Source of the DNA: Coleofasciculaceae cyanobacterium RL_1_1
GTDB taxonomy: Bacteria > Cyanobacteriota > Cyanobacteriia > Cyanobacteriales > Geitlerinemataceae
DNA: 36,077 bases
Assembly (NCBI GenBank): GCA_012033105.1
Contig: JAAUPN010000010.1
Coordinates: forward strand, 1 to 36,077
Reading direction: 5' to 3'
The notes below the pieces were generated by a model that saw only the letters and a program-made list of their open reading frames with translations, was not told the DNA's origin and did not search any database. This document shows positions 7,870-15,266 of this stretch, one piece after another; the stretch's first letter is position 1, and every line of letters starts with the position of its first letter. Both the position numbers and the translations under genes were made by a program.

Positions 7870-9306
7870 GTGTCCGTCCGCGTTCGTCTCGCCCCCAGCC
7901 CCACCGGCACACTCCACATTGGCACGGCTCGCACTGCTGTGTTTAACTGGCTCTTCGCCCGTAACCAAGGCGGTACTTTCATCCTGCGCGTCGAAGATAC
8001 CGACACCGAACGATCGAAAGCCGAATACACCGACAACATCCTCGCCGGTTTGAAATGGCTTGGTCTCGACTGGGATGAAGGCCCATTTTTCCAATCCCAA
8101 CGGCTCGACCTGTATAAACAAGCCGTCCAAACCTTGCTTGACAAAGGCTTGGCCTATCGCTGCTACTGCACGCCCGACGAACTCGAAGCCATGCGCGAGG
8201 CTCAACGCGCCGCCAAACAAGCGCCACGCTACGACAACCGCCACCGTAACCTCACCGACGCCGAGCGCGACGCCTACGAAGCCGAAGGCCGCACCGCTGT
8301 GATCCGGTTCAAAATTGATGACGATCGCGAAATCGCCTGGAACGACATGGTGCGCGATCGGGTCAGTTGGAACACCAACGATCTCGGCGGCGACATGGTG
8401 ATCGCCCGCGCCGCCAATGCCGGTGAAGTCGGCCAGCCGCTCTACAATCTCGCGGTGGTCGTCGATGACATCGACATGAAAATCAGCCACGTGATTCGCG
8501 GTGAAGACCACATCGCCAACACCGCCAAGCAAATTCTGCTCTACGAAGCCCTCGGCGCAACGGTTCCCGAATTTGCCCATACGCCGCTGATCCTGAATGA
8601 GAAAGGCGCGAAACTCTCGAAACGCGACGGTGTGACCTCGGTGTCGGATTTCCAAGCGCGGGGCTACACGGCAGCGGCGATCGGCAACTATATGACGCTG
8701 CTCGGCTGGTCGCCGGCGGATGGTGAAGAGCGATTTACCCTCGAAGATGCGGCGAAACAGTTTAGTTTCGATCGCGTCAACAAAGCCGGGGCGAAATTCG
8801 ACTGGGATAAGCTGAACTGGCTCAACGGTCAGATTTTGCACGCGCTACCGGTGAGCGAACTGCTGCCGCTGCTGGTTCCCTACTGGAAAGAAGCGGGCTA
8901 TCAGTTTGATCTGGAGACCGATCGCGAGTGGCTCGAAGCGATCACCGCGACGATCGGCCCGAGTTTGTCGGTTCTCAGCGAGGCGGTGGAGATGAGCCGC
9001 CCAATGATGAGCGAGACGATCGAGCTAGCAGACAAGGCAAAACAACAGCTTGAGCTAGATGGTGTCACGGCGGTGTTAACCCACGTGATTCAGCAGGCTG
9101 AGGCGGCGGAGCGCTTTGATGCCGAGGTCGCACAGCAGATTATTAACACCGTTACCCAAGCGTTAAACGTGAAAAAGGGGTTGGTGATGAAGTCCCTGCG
9201 AGCAGCATTGACGGGTGAACTTTCGGGGCCGGATTTGATTCAATCCTGGGTGGTGCTGCATCAGCGCGGTTTGGCGTTGGGTCGCCTCCAGGCGGCGATC
9301 GGCTAA
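7870..9306 (+). CDS. gltX: Glutamyl-tRNA synthetase
   Basis: GltX charges tRNA-Glu. In cyanobacteria this also feeds tetrapyrrole synthesis through glutamyl-tRNA. GTG 7870 follows the ribosome-binding site aaggagaa and gives 478 aa. The class I signature is [17 protein letters not shown] (HIGH-like motif at 16-19) and the second motif is KLSKR at 248-252 ([14 protein letters not shown]). The anticodon-binding C-terminus ends [13 protein letters not shown]. The frame is intact. The last 52 bases, including the stop, are repeated exactly 1.3 kb downstream. Confidence 0.97.
   Translation: MSVRVRLAPSPTGTLHIGTARTAVFNWLFARNQGGTFILRVEDTDTERSKAEYTDNILAGLKWLGLDWDEGPFFQSQRLDLYKQAVQTLLDKGLAYRCYCTPDELEAMREAQRAAKQAPRYDNRHRNLTDAERDAYEAEGRTAVIRFKIDDDREIAWNDMVRDRVSWNTNDLGGDMVIARAANAGEVGQPLYNLAVVVDDIDMKISHVIRGEDHIANTAKQILLYEALGATVPEFAHTPLILNEKGAKLSKRDGVTSVSDFQARGYTAAAIGNYMTLLGWSPADGEERFTLEDAAKQFSFDRVNKAGAKFDWDKLNWLNGQILHALPVSELLPLLVPYWKEAGYQFDLETDREWLEAITATIGPSLSVLSEAVEMSRPMMSETIELADKAKQQLELDGVTAVLTHVIQQAEAAERFDAEVAQQIINTVTQALNVKKGLVMKSLRAALTGELSGPDLIQSWVVLHQRGLALGRLQAAIG
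9254..9305. repeat. 52-base direct repeat, left copy (gltX 3' end)
   Basis: The bases from tgctgcatcagcgc to gcgatcggcta are identical to 10579-10630. In this copy they are the last codons of gltX (…[13 protein letters not shown], then TAA). Copies at both ends of a foreign-looking segment that keep the 3' end of the target gene whole are what att sites of an integrated element look like. Confidence 0.85.
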
Positions 9307-9331
9307 CGTAGTGTTTCATCAGTAATGGAGT

Positions 9332-9361
9332 CCCCCTGTAATGCATCGCCATTATGGGGGG
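9332..9361 (+). terminator. Probable gltX terminator hairpin
   Basis: CCCCCTGTAATG (9332-9343) pairs over 12 bases with CATTATGGGGGG (9350-9361), using two G-U pairs and a 6-base loop. It lies 25 bases after the gltX stop. The T-run is weak (ctttc), so efficiency is uncertain. Confidence 0.6.
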
Positions 9362-9385
9362 CTTTCAGAAGTCAGGCTTGTTTAG

Positions 9386-9448
9386 GGTGCTTTGTGGTTG
9401 CGACAGATTTGGCTACAAATGATATTTAATCGATCGCTATAGCGTACC
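9386..9448. repeat. MITE-like intergenic repeat, degenerate copy 2
   Basis: This is related to 7626-7688: ggtgctttgtgg at the left, ctatagcgtacc at the right, with the shared inner end taatcgatcgc. The inverted ends have decayed more than in copy 1. It contains the last CGATCG before the foreign segment. Confidence 0.5.
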
Positions 9449-9547
9449 GAAAATATTGTTAGTGACGATCCTTTGGCATAGAGAGGAGTTAGTGGAGGAA
9501 ATAGCATCAAGCAAGATTAGTTATACTTTTTATTAAGCGAGAATATC

Positions 9548-10462
9548 AAAAAAACTTGCGCTGTTTGTAAATATCTAGAGGCTCAAACATCACATCAGAT
9601 GATTCGTAAGTTTCCCAAATTGGTACATTGTAGTACCCGTAAACAGGAAGTGTTCTGCCACTTGGTGTTTTAACAGTAAATGCTGTTGGAATATGTTTGA
9701 GGACATAAACACTAAAATCATGTACACCTATGCTAGATGGGACACGAATGCTAACTGACTTACGATTTTCTCTCTCCGTGAAACCCTTTAAGACAATTTG
9801 AAATATTTTACTCCCCTTGATTTTTGATAATTTTTTTGCTCTGAATCAGATAATTGGAGTGATTTTAACCCTAGCTTAGATGCATACCGGACACCCAAAA
9901 TTAAACGTAAAGATTCTTCAGCTTTTAAACGTTTTTCTTGGTCTTGATCATACTCCAAAACCTCTAAGTTAGATTGAGCTTTTGACTCCGATCTACTTGT
10001 CTGGCCTGAAAGAATAGCAAAAGTATTTTGATCGTCATCCATATTTTTTATATTCAAAATAATCGATCCATCTGCTTCTGAGATAGAAAATTCATAAAAG
10101 TCTATATGGAGCTTGGAATAACAACGATCAATAAAGTTATGTTTGTGAAATTGAGGTTGTATTGCTACTAGGCGAATATCTTGAGTGTAGTCAACTGATT
10201 GAGAAAAAGGCTTTTCTGAACTCAAATAATAGTAATATCGAGTTAACTGCTGCACAACATATCGATCTTCAACATTTTTTAGCTCCAATATATAAGCTTG
10301 ACGAGACGAATTAATTGTTAAAAGATCACAAATTTCTCCTTGTAATCGTAACTGCCTAGCTAATAGTTCTAATCCAAAGAGTTCCTTTAAGTGATTAATG
10401 ATAGTCACTTCAAAGCACTCTTCATTTTTAAAACCAAGCTTTTTTCCGATCTTTTTTAACAT
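9548..10462 (-). pseudogene. PD-(D/E)XK nuclease-like protein (NucS-like), one frameshift, in an AT-rich insert
   Basis: The N-terminal part (MLKKIGKKLGFKNEECFEV) is followed by a restriction-nuclease-like core: GEICDLL (Asp), 14 residues later ILELKN (E-x-K), then Gln in VVQQLTRYYYYL. This is the PD-(D/E)XK order seen in NucS-type nucleases. The frame as given stops at 9788 (224 aa). Adding one A to the run of seven (9831-9837, minus strand) continues it as SKIKGSKIFQIVLKGFTERE... to a stop at 9548, about 304 aa. The tail (TVKTPSGRTLPVYGYYNVPIWETYES) is not a domain I know. Codon use is strikingly AT-rich against its neighbours and there are no HIP1 words. Function is inferred only from the motif. 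Confidence 0.6.
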
Positions 10463-10479
10463 GAAAATTTCAGGGAATC

Positions 10480-10500
10480 ACCTCTCTTATTTTATAATAG
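10480..10500 (-). promoter_or_regulatory. Possible promoter of the nuclease-like gene
   Basis: On the minus strand, TATTATAAAATAAG lies about 30 bases before the ATG at 10462 and is followed by gaggtga as a possible ribosome-binding site. No convincing -35 was found. Confidence 0.3.
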
Positions 10501-10578
10501 ATGAGTAAGATTTAGTCTAGCTTTAGCATTGTAATCTAGGTTGTGCGTAGCAAAATCCGAGATCACCCAGACGCTTGC

Positions 10579-10630
10579 TGCTGCATCAGCGCGGTTTGGC
10601 GTTGGGTCGCCTCCAGGCGGCGATCGGCTA
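10579..10630. repeat. 52-base direct repeat, right copy (orphan gltX 3' end)
   Basis: This copy is identical to 9254-9305 and still reads [16 protein letters not shown] followed by a stop (TAG here instead of TAA). Flanking bases differ on both sides (c/g on the left, ggttcg/acgtag on the right), so the repeat is exactly 52 bases. There is no gene upstream of it in that frame. Confidence 0.85.
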
Positions 10631-11032
10631 GGTTCGCCGACACGATCTATCGTTCCTACACTCGGCCTAAGAATGCTGTAGGGATGATCTTCGTCCTAGT
10701 GGTGCTGGCTGTGTGGCATCGTGACGATCGCGAATAGACTACGGCTGCAACGATAGTATCGTTCCCAGTATCGTATAGACCTCAGAGGTTTCTAAAACCT
10801 CCGAGGTCTGAATGGTCGCGCGATACGCAAAGGTTAAACCTCATTTCTCGACTCGACCCAATCGCGTTTCTGCAAACCTTTACAGGATTTGCTCTACAGT
10901 ATTTCGGGTATGGGGTCGCTCAAGTTGGCGATTCCGTCACTGTTTCACCCGCCATCAGGGATTGCCGATCGCCGCGCGGGTCACCATTCCGCCGGTGCGA
11001 TCGCTCCAGTCCACCCTTTGTCAGAGAAATCC
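10631..11032. other. Intergenic region before pepN
   Basis: About 400 bases hold no convincing gene. The region contains palindrome copy 2 and the open but atypical 5' extension of the pepN frame (from 10889). The short open frame at 10543-10737 runs through the orphan gltX end in a different frame and is not a gene. Confidence 0.5.
10777..10809. repeat. Palindromic repeat, copy 2
   Basis: AGACCTCAGAGGTTT (10777-10791) and AAACCTCCGAGGTCT (10795-10809) are complementary at 14 of 15 positions with a 3-base spacer. The outer arms equal copy 1 (AGACCT...AGGTCT), while the middle differs on both arms together. Confidence 0.8.
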
Positions 11033-13651
11033 ATGCCCCACGCTTTGTTAGCGAGCTTTGCCGCCGCACGTCCATCCCATCGCCGCTTTGAGCTACCCGG
11101 AGCCCAACCTCAGTACAAACCCGATCGCCCCGGCCAAGTGGATCATATTGCCCTTGATCTGGCGATCGATATTCCGAATCAGTCCTTTGGCGGAACCTGT
11201 ACGATTCGGTTAACTCCGGTGCGGGATGGGCTGACCAAACTGACACTGGATGCGGTGGATTTGGCGATCCAATCGGTAACGATCGGCAACGCGGCGCAGA
11301 GCTTTGACTACGACGGCAAAACGCTACAGGTGTCGCTGACAACACCGACAGTAATCGGTCAGGCGATCGAACTGGCGATCGCCTATCACGTCGATCGTCC
11401 GCGTCGTGGCCTTTATTTTGTCCAACCCACCGACACCGAACCTGATAAACCGGTGCAGGTTTGGACTCAGGGCGAAGATGAAGATTCACGCTTTTGGTTT
11501 CCCTGCTTTGACTATCCCGGTCAGCTTTCCACGTCCGAAATTCGTGTGCGGGTTCCGGCGGACTTTCTCGCGATTTCCAATGGTGAATTAATTGCGACGG
11601 AAGATTGCGCCGATGGTGGCGAAAAAATCTACCACTGGTCTCAGACCCAGGTGCATCCCACCTATTTAATGACACTGGCGATCGGCAAATTCGCCGAAGT
11701 GCGCGATGAATGGGATGGCATCCCGGTAACCTATTATGTTGAGCGCGATCGTCTCGATGATGTGGCGCGAACCATGGGCAAAACACCGCGCATGGTGGCC
11801 TTTTTTAGCGACATCTACGGCTATCGCTACGCCTTCCCAAAATACGCGCAAGTCTGCGTCGATGACTTCATTTTCGGTGGCATGGAAAACACCTCCACCA
11901 CTTTGTTAACCTCCCGTTGCTTGCTCGATGAACGCGCCGCGATCGACGATTCCAGTAGCGAATCTCTCGTTGCCCACGAGCTTGCCCACCAGTGGTTTGG
12001 CGATCTGGTGGTAATCGACCACTGGTCACACGCCTGGATTAAGGAAGGGGCGGCGTCCTACGCAGAGGTGCAGTGGTTCGAGCATGAACGCAGCGCCGAT
12101 GACGGGGCGTATTACCTACTCGGGGAAGCGCGGAGCTATCTCGCCGAGGATAGTGGCCGCTACCGTCGCCCGATCGTGACGCACGTGTATCGCGAGGCGA
12201 TCGAACTTTACGATAGCCATCTTTACGAGAAAGGCGCTTGTGTTTATCACATGATTCGTGCTGAGTTGGGGGATGTACTGTTTAAGCAGGCGATCGCCCA
12301 ATTCGTTAACGAGAATGCTCATCGCACCGTGGAGACGATCGATCTGATCCGGGCGATCGAAACCAGCACCGGGCGTAATCTACGCTATCTCTTTGATCAG
12401 TACGTCTATCGCGGTGGTCATCCCGATTATCAGGTGAGTTATGAGTGGGATGAGGACAGCAAACTTGCGAAAGTGACGGTGGAACAAACCCAGGCGAAAT
12501 CGGAGGGAACAACCCCCCTCGAACGGGATTTATTTGACCTGAAAATTCCGATCACCTTTGGTTTCCTTGACGACACCACCGACTCGCCCACCCTGCAAAC
12601 CTTCAAAGTTCGCATTCATGAAGCCCAACAAAGCGTGTATTTTCCCCTCGCTCAAAAACCGGCCTTTGTCAGCTTTGACGCCGGAAATCATACGCTCAAA
12701 ACCGTTGATCTGAAATATCCAACACCGGAACTTAAAGCCCAGTTAAAGCACGATCCCGACCCGATCGCCCGGATCTACGCCGCCCATGCCCTAGCGAAAA
12801 AAGGCGGCCTTGATGGGGTGCAAGCCTTGGCCGCAGCACTGATGGGCGATCGCTTCTGGGGCGTGCGTCGCGAGGTCGCCTCGGCACTGGCAACGATCGA
12901 GACGGTACAAGCATTTGACGCTCTTTCCCAAGGCTTGAACGATACGGATGCTCGTGTGCGTGCGGCGGTGGTGTCGGGTTTGGGCAATTACAAAACCCAA
13001 GCTGCGTTTAAAGTGGTGGCCATTACGCTCAAACAGGGTGATCCGAGTTACTGGGTGGAGTATGCTGCCGCTGCCGCCCTCGGTAAAATCGCCGCCTCCC
13101 AGGTGGATCATCCCGACCTGGTTGACCGAGCGATTGGCCTGCTCAAGGACACGCTCGAAACCCGCGCCGGTTGGAATGACGTGGTACAACGCGGCGCGAT
13201 CGCTGGACTCAGCCGCCTCACCACCTCGATCGCGGCTCTCGATCTGATCCTCAGCTATACCCGCACCGACATCGCCCAAACCCTGCGCCGCCAAGCCATT
13301 CGCGCCCTCGGTTCGATTTCGATCGGCCAAACCGACGCCAATATTGAACGTATTCTTGATCGCTTCTCGCAGCTTGCCGCCGAAGAATTTTTCCTGATTC
13401 AGGTGTCAACGGTGTCGGGCTTAGAGGAAATGACCACCCCGAAGGCGATCGGCATTTTGCAAATGATCGCTGATCGCACGGCAGATGGTCGTGTGATTCG
13501 TATGGCGGAGGAAGCGATCCGCTCGGTACAGGAACGATGCAACGGCGATCGGGCCTTGGATCAATTGCGTGACGAGTTGGATAAAGTCAAGCAGCAAAAT
13601 CGCGATTTACTCGGGCGTTTGGATGCGCTAGAGGCCAAGGCTAAGGCATAG
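11033..13651 (+). CDS. pepN: M1 family aminopeptidase N with HEAT repeats
   Basis: This zinc aminopeptidase removes N-terminal residues from peptides. ATG 11033 (MPHALLASFAAARPSHRRFELPG) gives 872 aa. The frame is open upstream to 10889, but that part is not protein-like. The exopeptidase motif is GGMEN at 282-286. The zinc site is HELAH at 315-319 with Glu338 in WIKEGAAS, where most relatives read NEG. The C-terminal third (about 570-840) consists of HEAT-like helix pairs such as IARIYAAHALAKKGG, WGVRREVASALATIE and ARVRAAVVSGLGNY. The last 35 residues form a short coiled coil (LRDELDKVKQQNRDLLGRL). No signal peptide, so probably cytoplasmic. Confidence 0.95.
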   Translation: MPHALLASFAAARPSHRRFELPGAQPQYKPDRPGQVDHIALDLAIDIPNQSFGGTCTIRLTPVRDGLTKLTLDAVDLAIQSVTIGNAAQSFDYDGKTLQVSLTTPTVIGQAIELAIAYHVDRPRRGLYFVQPTDTEPDKPVQVWTQGEDEDSRFWFPCFDYPGQLSTSEIRVRVPADFLAISNGELIATEDCADGGEKIYHWSQTQVHPTYLMTLAIGKFAEVRDEWDGIPVTYYVERDRLDDVARTMGKTPRMVAFFSDIYGYRYAFPKYAQVCVDDFIFGGMENTSTTLLTSRCLLDERAAIDDSSSESLVAHELAHQWFGDLVVIDHWSHAWIKEGAASYAEVQWFEHERSADDGAYYLLGEARSYLAEDSGRYRRPIVTHVYREAIELYDSHLYEKGACVYHMIRAELGDVLFKQAIAQFVNENAHRTVETIDLIRAIETSTGRNLRYLFDQYVYRGGHPDYQVSYEWDEDSKLAKVTVEQTQAKSEGTTPLERDLFDLKIPITFGFLDDTTDSPTLQTFKVRIHEAQQSVYFPLAQKPAFVSFDAGNHTLKTVDLKYPTPELKAQLKHDPDPIARIYAAHALAKKGGLDGVQALAAALMGDRFWGVRREVASALATIETVQAFDALSQGLNDTDARVRAAVVSGLGNYKTQAAFKVVAITLKQGDPSYWVEYAAAAALGKIAASQVDHPDLVDRAIGLLKDTLETRAGWNDVVQRGAIAGLSRLTTSIAALDLILSYTRTDIAQTLRRQAIRALGSISIGQTDANIERILDRFSQLAAEEFFLIQVSTVSGLEEMTTPKAIGILQMIADRTADGRVIRMAEEAIRSVQERCNGDRALDQLRDELDKVKQQNRDLLGRLDALEAKAKA

Positions 13652-13713
13652 TCACAATTTGGATTGATCGTATAGCAAAAACGATTTGCTTAGGACTGAT
13701 CAAAAAAAGCTGA

Positions 13714-13731
13714 GAGCACTGAGCGGAGTCG
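13714..13731. repeat. Interspersed repeat, copy 1
   Basis: gagcactgagcggagtcg matches 35989-36006 with one change. Both are preceded by a related aaaaa...tttgctt stretch and lie just downstream of a gene (pepN here, nrtD there). Confidence 0.45.
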
Positions 13732-13793
13732 AAGTGCGGTTCTTAATTTAGATGAGAGTGTCCTAATTTAATCGGATTCTGCTATAAAAATCG

Positions 13794-13826
13794 AGAGATT
13801 TGAGGTTTTGAAAAACTCAAATCTCT
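13794..13826. repeat. Palindromic repeat, copy 3
   Basis: AGAGATTTGAGGTTTT (13794-13809) and AAAAACTCAAATCTCT (13811-13826) are complementary at 15 of 16 positions. The inner GAGGTTT equals copies 1 and 2, and the outer arm differs on both sides together. It follows pepN, so it may end that transcript. Confidence 0.75.
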
Positions 13827-13916
13827 GAGATTAATGTTAATGGTCTTGGCTTATTTTTACCTACGATTTTCGAGTAACCTGATTGTTTGCTTAATTCATA
13901 GAATGCGTCAGCAAGA

Positions 13917-14480
13917 TCAGTGAGGAATGTCGGTGTCATCGTAGATTTCAGCGATCGTGATCGCCGTATTCACACTGATCAATTGCACCGAATCACCAGC
14001 AATTTCTCGTTGCCACACGCCGCGATCGTTACGTTGAAAAACCTCGATAACTTGATGATCGGTAGAGACTAAAACGTATTCCATCAAGCTCGGAATCGTG
14101 CGGCAGTCCGCGAATTTTTCCGTGCGATCAAACCGTGCCGTACTGGGCGAAAGCACTTCGATAATCAGGCTAGGATGGTTGATATATTGCTCATTATTGG
14201 GGCGATCGCGATCGTCACAGGTGACAACAATATCAGGATAGTAAAACGCATTGCTGGCCTCAATGCACAGCTTCATACCTTCCATGAATACGCGACAGCC
14301 GGAGCCACGCAAATGGATTTTCAGTGCTGTGGCTAAATTCAACGCGATCGTGTGGTGGTTGCGCGTCCCGCCGGTCATGGCGAACACTTCACCATCGCGG
14401 TATTCGTGGCGCATCGGGCTGATGTCTTCGGCGGCGAGGTAGTCGTCGGGGGTGATGTAAAGGGGATCTGTGACAAGCAT
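13917..14480 (-). CDS. Uma2 family (DUF820) nuclease-like protein, copy A
   Basis: This 187-aa protein has the PD-(D/E)XK-like Uma2 fold, common in large numbers in cyanobacteria and of unknown role. Visible motifs are TPDDYLAAEDISPMRHEYRDGEVFAM, HTIALNLATAL, then FYYPDIVVTCDD (the PD), LIIEVLSPSTARFDRTEKF (E-x-x-S-x-S, D, K) and the closing QVIEVFQRNDRGVW. Its neighbour at 14631-15194 is a paralogue of exactly the same length. The offset between the pair is 714 bases. Confidence 0.9.
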   Translation of the reverse strand: MLVTDPLYITPDDYLAAEDISPMRHEYRDGEVFAMTGGTRNHHTIALNLATALKIHLRGSGCRVFMEGMKLCIEASNAFYYPDIVVTCDDRDRPNNEQYINHPSLIIEVLSPSTARFDRTEKFADCRTIPSLMEYVLVSTDHQVIEVFQRNDRGVWQREIAGDSVQLISVNTAITIAEIYDDTDIPH

Positions 14481-14551
14481 GGTTCGTTAACGTGAGTTCG
14501 GGTTAAGCAAATTCGCTCAAATAACAGTCAGTCAAAGGTTCTCACCTCTCA

Positions 14552-14607
14552 TTCCGACGCTTTGCGTCTAATGATGCGAGATTGGGCGACGATGCAAAGC
14601 GTGGGAA
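14552..14607. repeat. Imperfect inverted repeat between the Uma2 genes
   Basis: ttccgacgctttgc (14552-14565) and gcaaagcgtgggaa (14594-14607) are complementary at 13 of 14 positions, with 28 bases between. It resembles palindromic intergenic elements common in cyanobacteria (ttcccacgctttgc type). It lies upstream of copy A and downstream of copy B. Confidence 0.55.
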
Positions 14608-14630
14608 CGAAGAGGATCGGTTCCGCAAGC

Positions 14631-15194
14631 CTAGCGGGGAATGTCGGTGTCAGCGTAGATTTCAGCGATCGCGATCGCCATATTCACACTGATCAATTGC
14701 ACGTGATCCTCAAAAGTAGCCTGTTCCCACACGCCGCGATCGTTACGTTGAAAAACCTCGATAACTTGATGATCGGTAAACACTAAAACATATTCCATCA
14801 AGCTCGGAATCGTGCGGTAGTCAGCGAATTTTTCCGTGCGATCAAACCGTGCCGTACTGGGCGACAGCACTTCAATAATTAGACTGGGATGTTCAATGTA
14901 AAGCGCGTTTGAGGGACGATCTCGATCGTCGCAGGTGACGGCTAGATCGGGATAGTAAAACGCATTACGTTCTGCGATGCGCGTTTTAACATTTTCAGCA
15001 AAGACAAAACAACCCGAACCACGCAGGTGATTTTTGAGACGAGTAATTAAGTTACTAATAATTGTATTGTGGTTTAGCGTCCCGCCGGTCATGGCGAACA
15101 CTTCACCATCGCGGTATTCGTGGCGCATCGGGCTGATTTCTTCGGCGGCGAGGTAGTCGTCGGGGGTGATGTAAAGCGGGTCGCTGGCAAGCAT
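14631..15194 (-). CDS. Uma2 family (DUF820) nuclease-like protein, copy B
   Basis: This is a 187-aa paralogue of the gene at 13917-14480. The first about 50 residues (TPDDYLAAEEISPMRHEYRDGE...) and residues about 105-165 are nearly identical between the two. About 55-95 has diverged: NTIISNLITRLKNHLRGSGCFVFAENVKTRIAERN here. The active-site pattern FYYPDLAVTCDD ... IIEVLSPSTARFDRTEKF is kept. Both are on the minus strand, so they may be co-transcribed. Confidence 0.9.
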   Translation of the reverse strand: MLASDPLYITPDDYLAAEEISPMRHEYRDGEVFAMTGGTLNHNTIISNLITRLKNHLRGSGCFVFAENVKTRIAERNAFYYPDLAVTCDDRDRPSNALYIEHPSLIIEVLSPSTARFDRTEKFADYRTIPSLMEYVLVFTDHQVIEVFQRNDRGVWEQATFEDHVQLISVNMAIAIAEIYADTDIPR

Positions 15195-15266
15195 GGTCGG
15201 TCAGGTAGGGAATGTCTCGATCGTAGCAAGTCTCAACGGATATATATACGACCCCCGCCACCGGTT

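Noticed and set aside
7849-8841. Long minus-strand open frame (330 codons) opposite gltX
   Set aside because: Shadow of the plus-strand gene; gltX has both synthetase motifs and an excellent family match, and the antisense frame has none.
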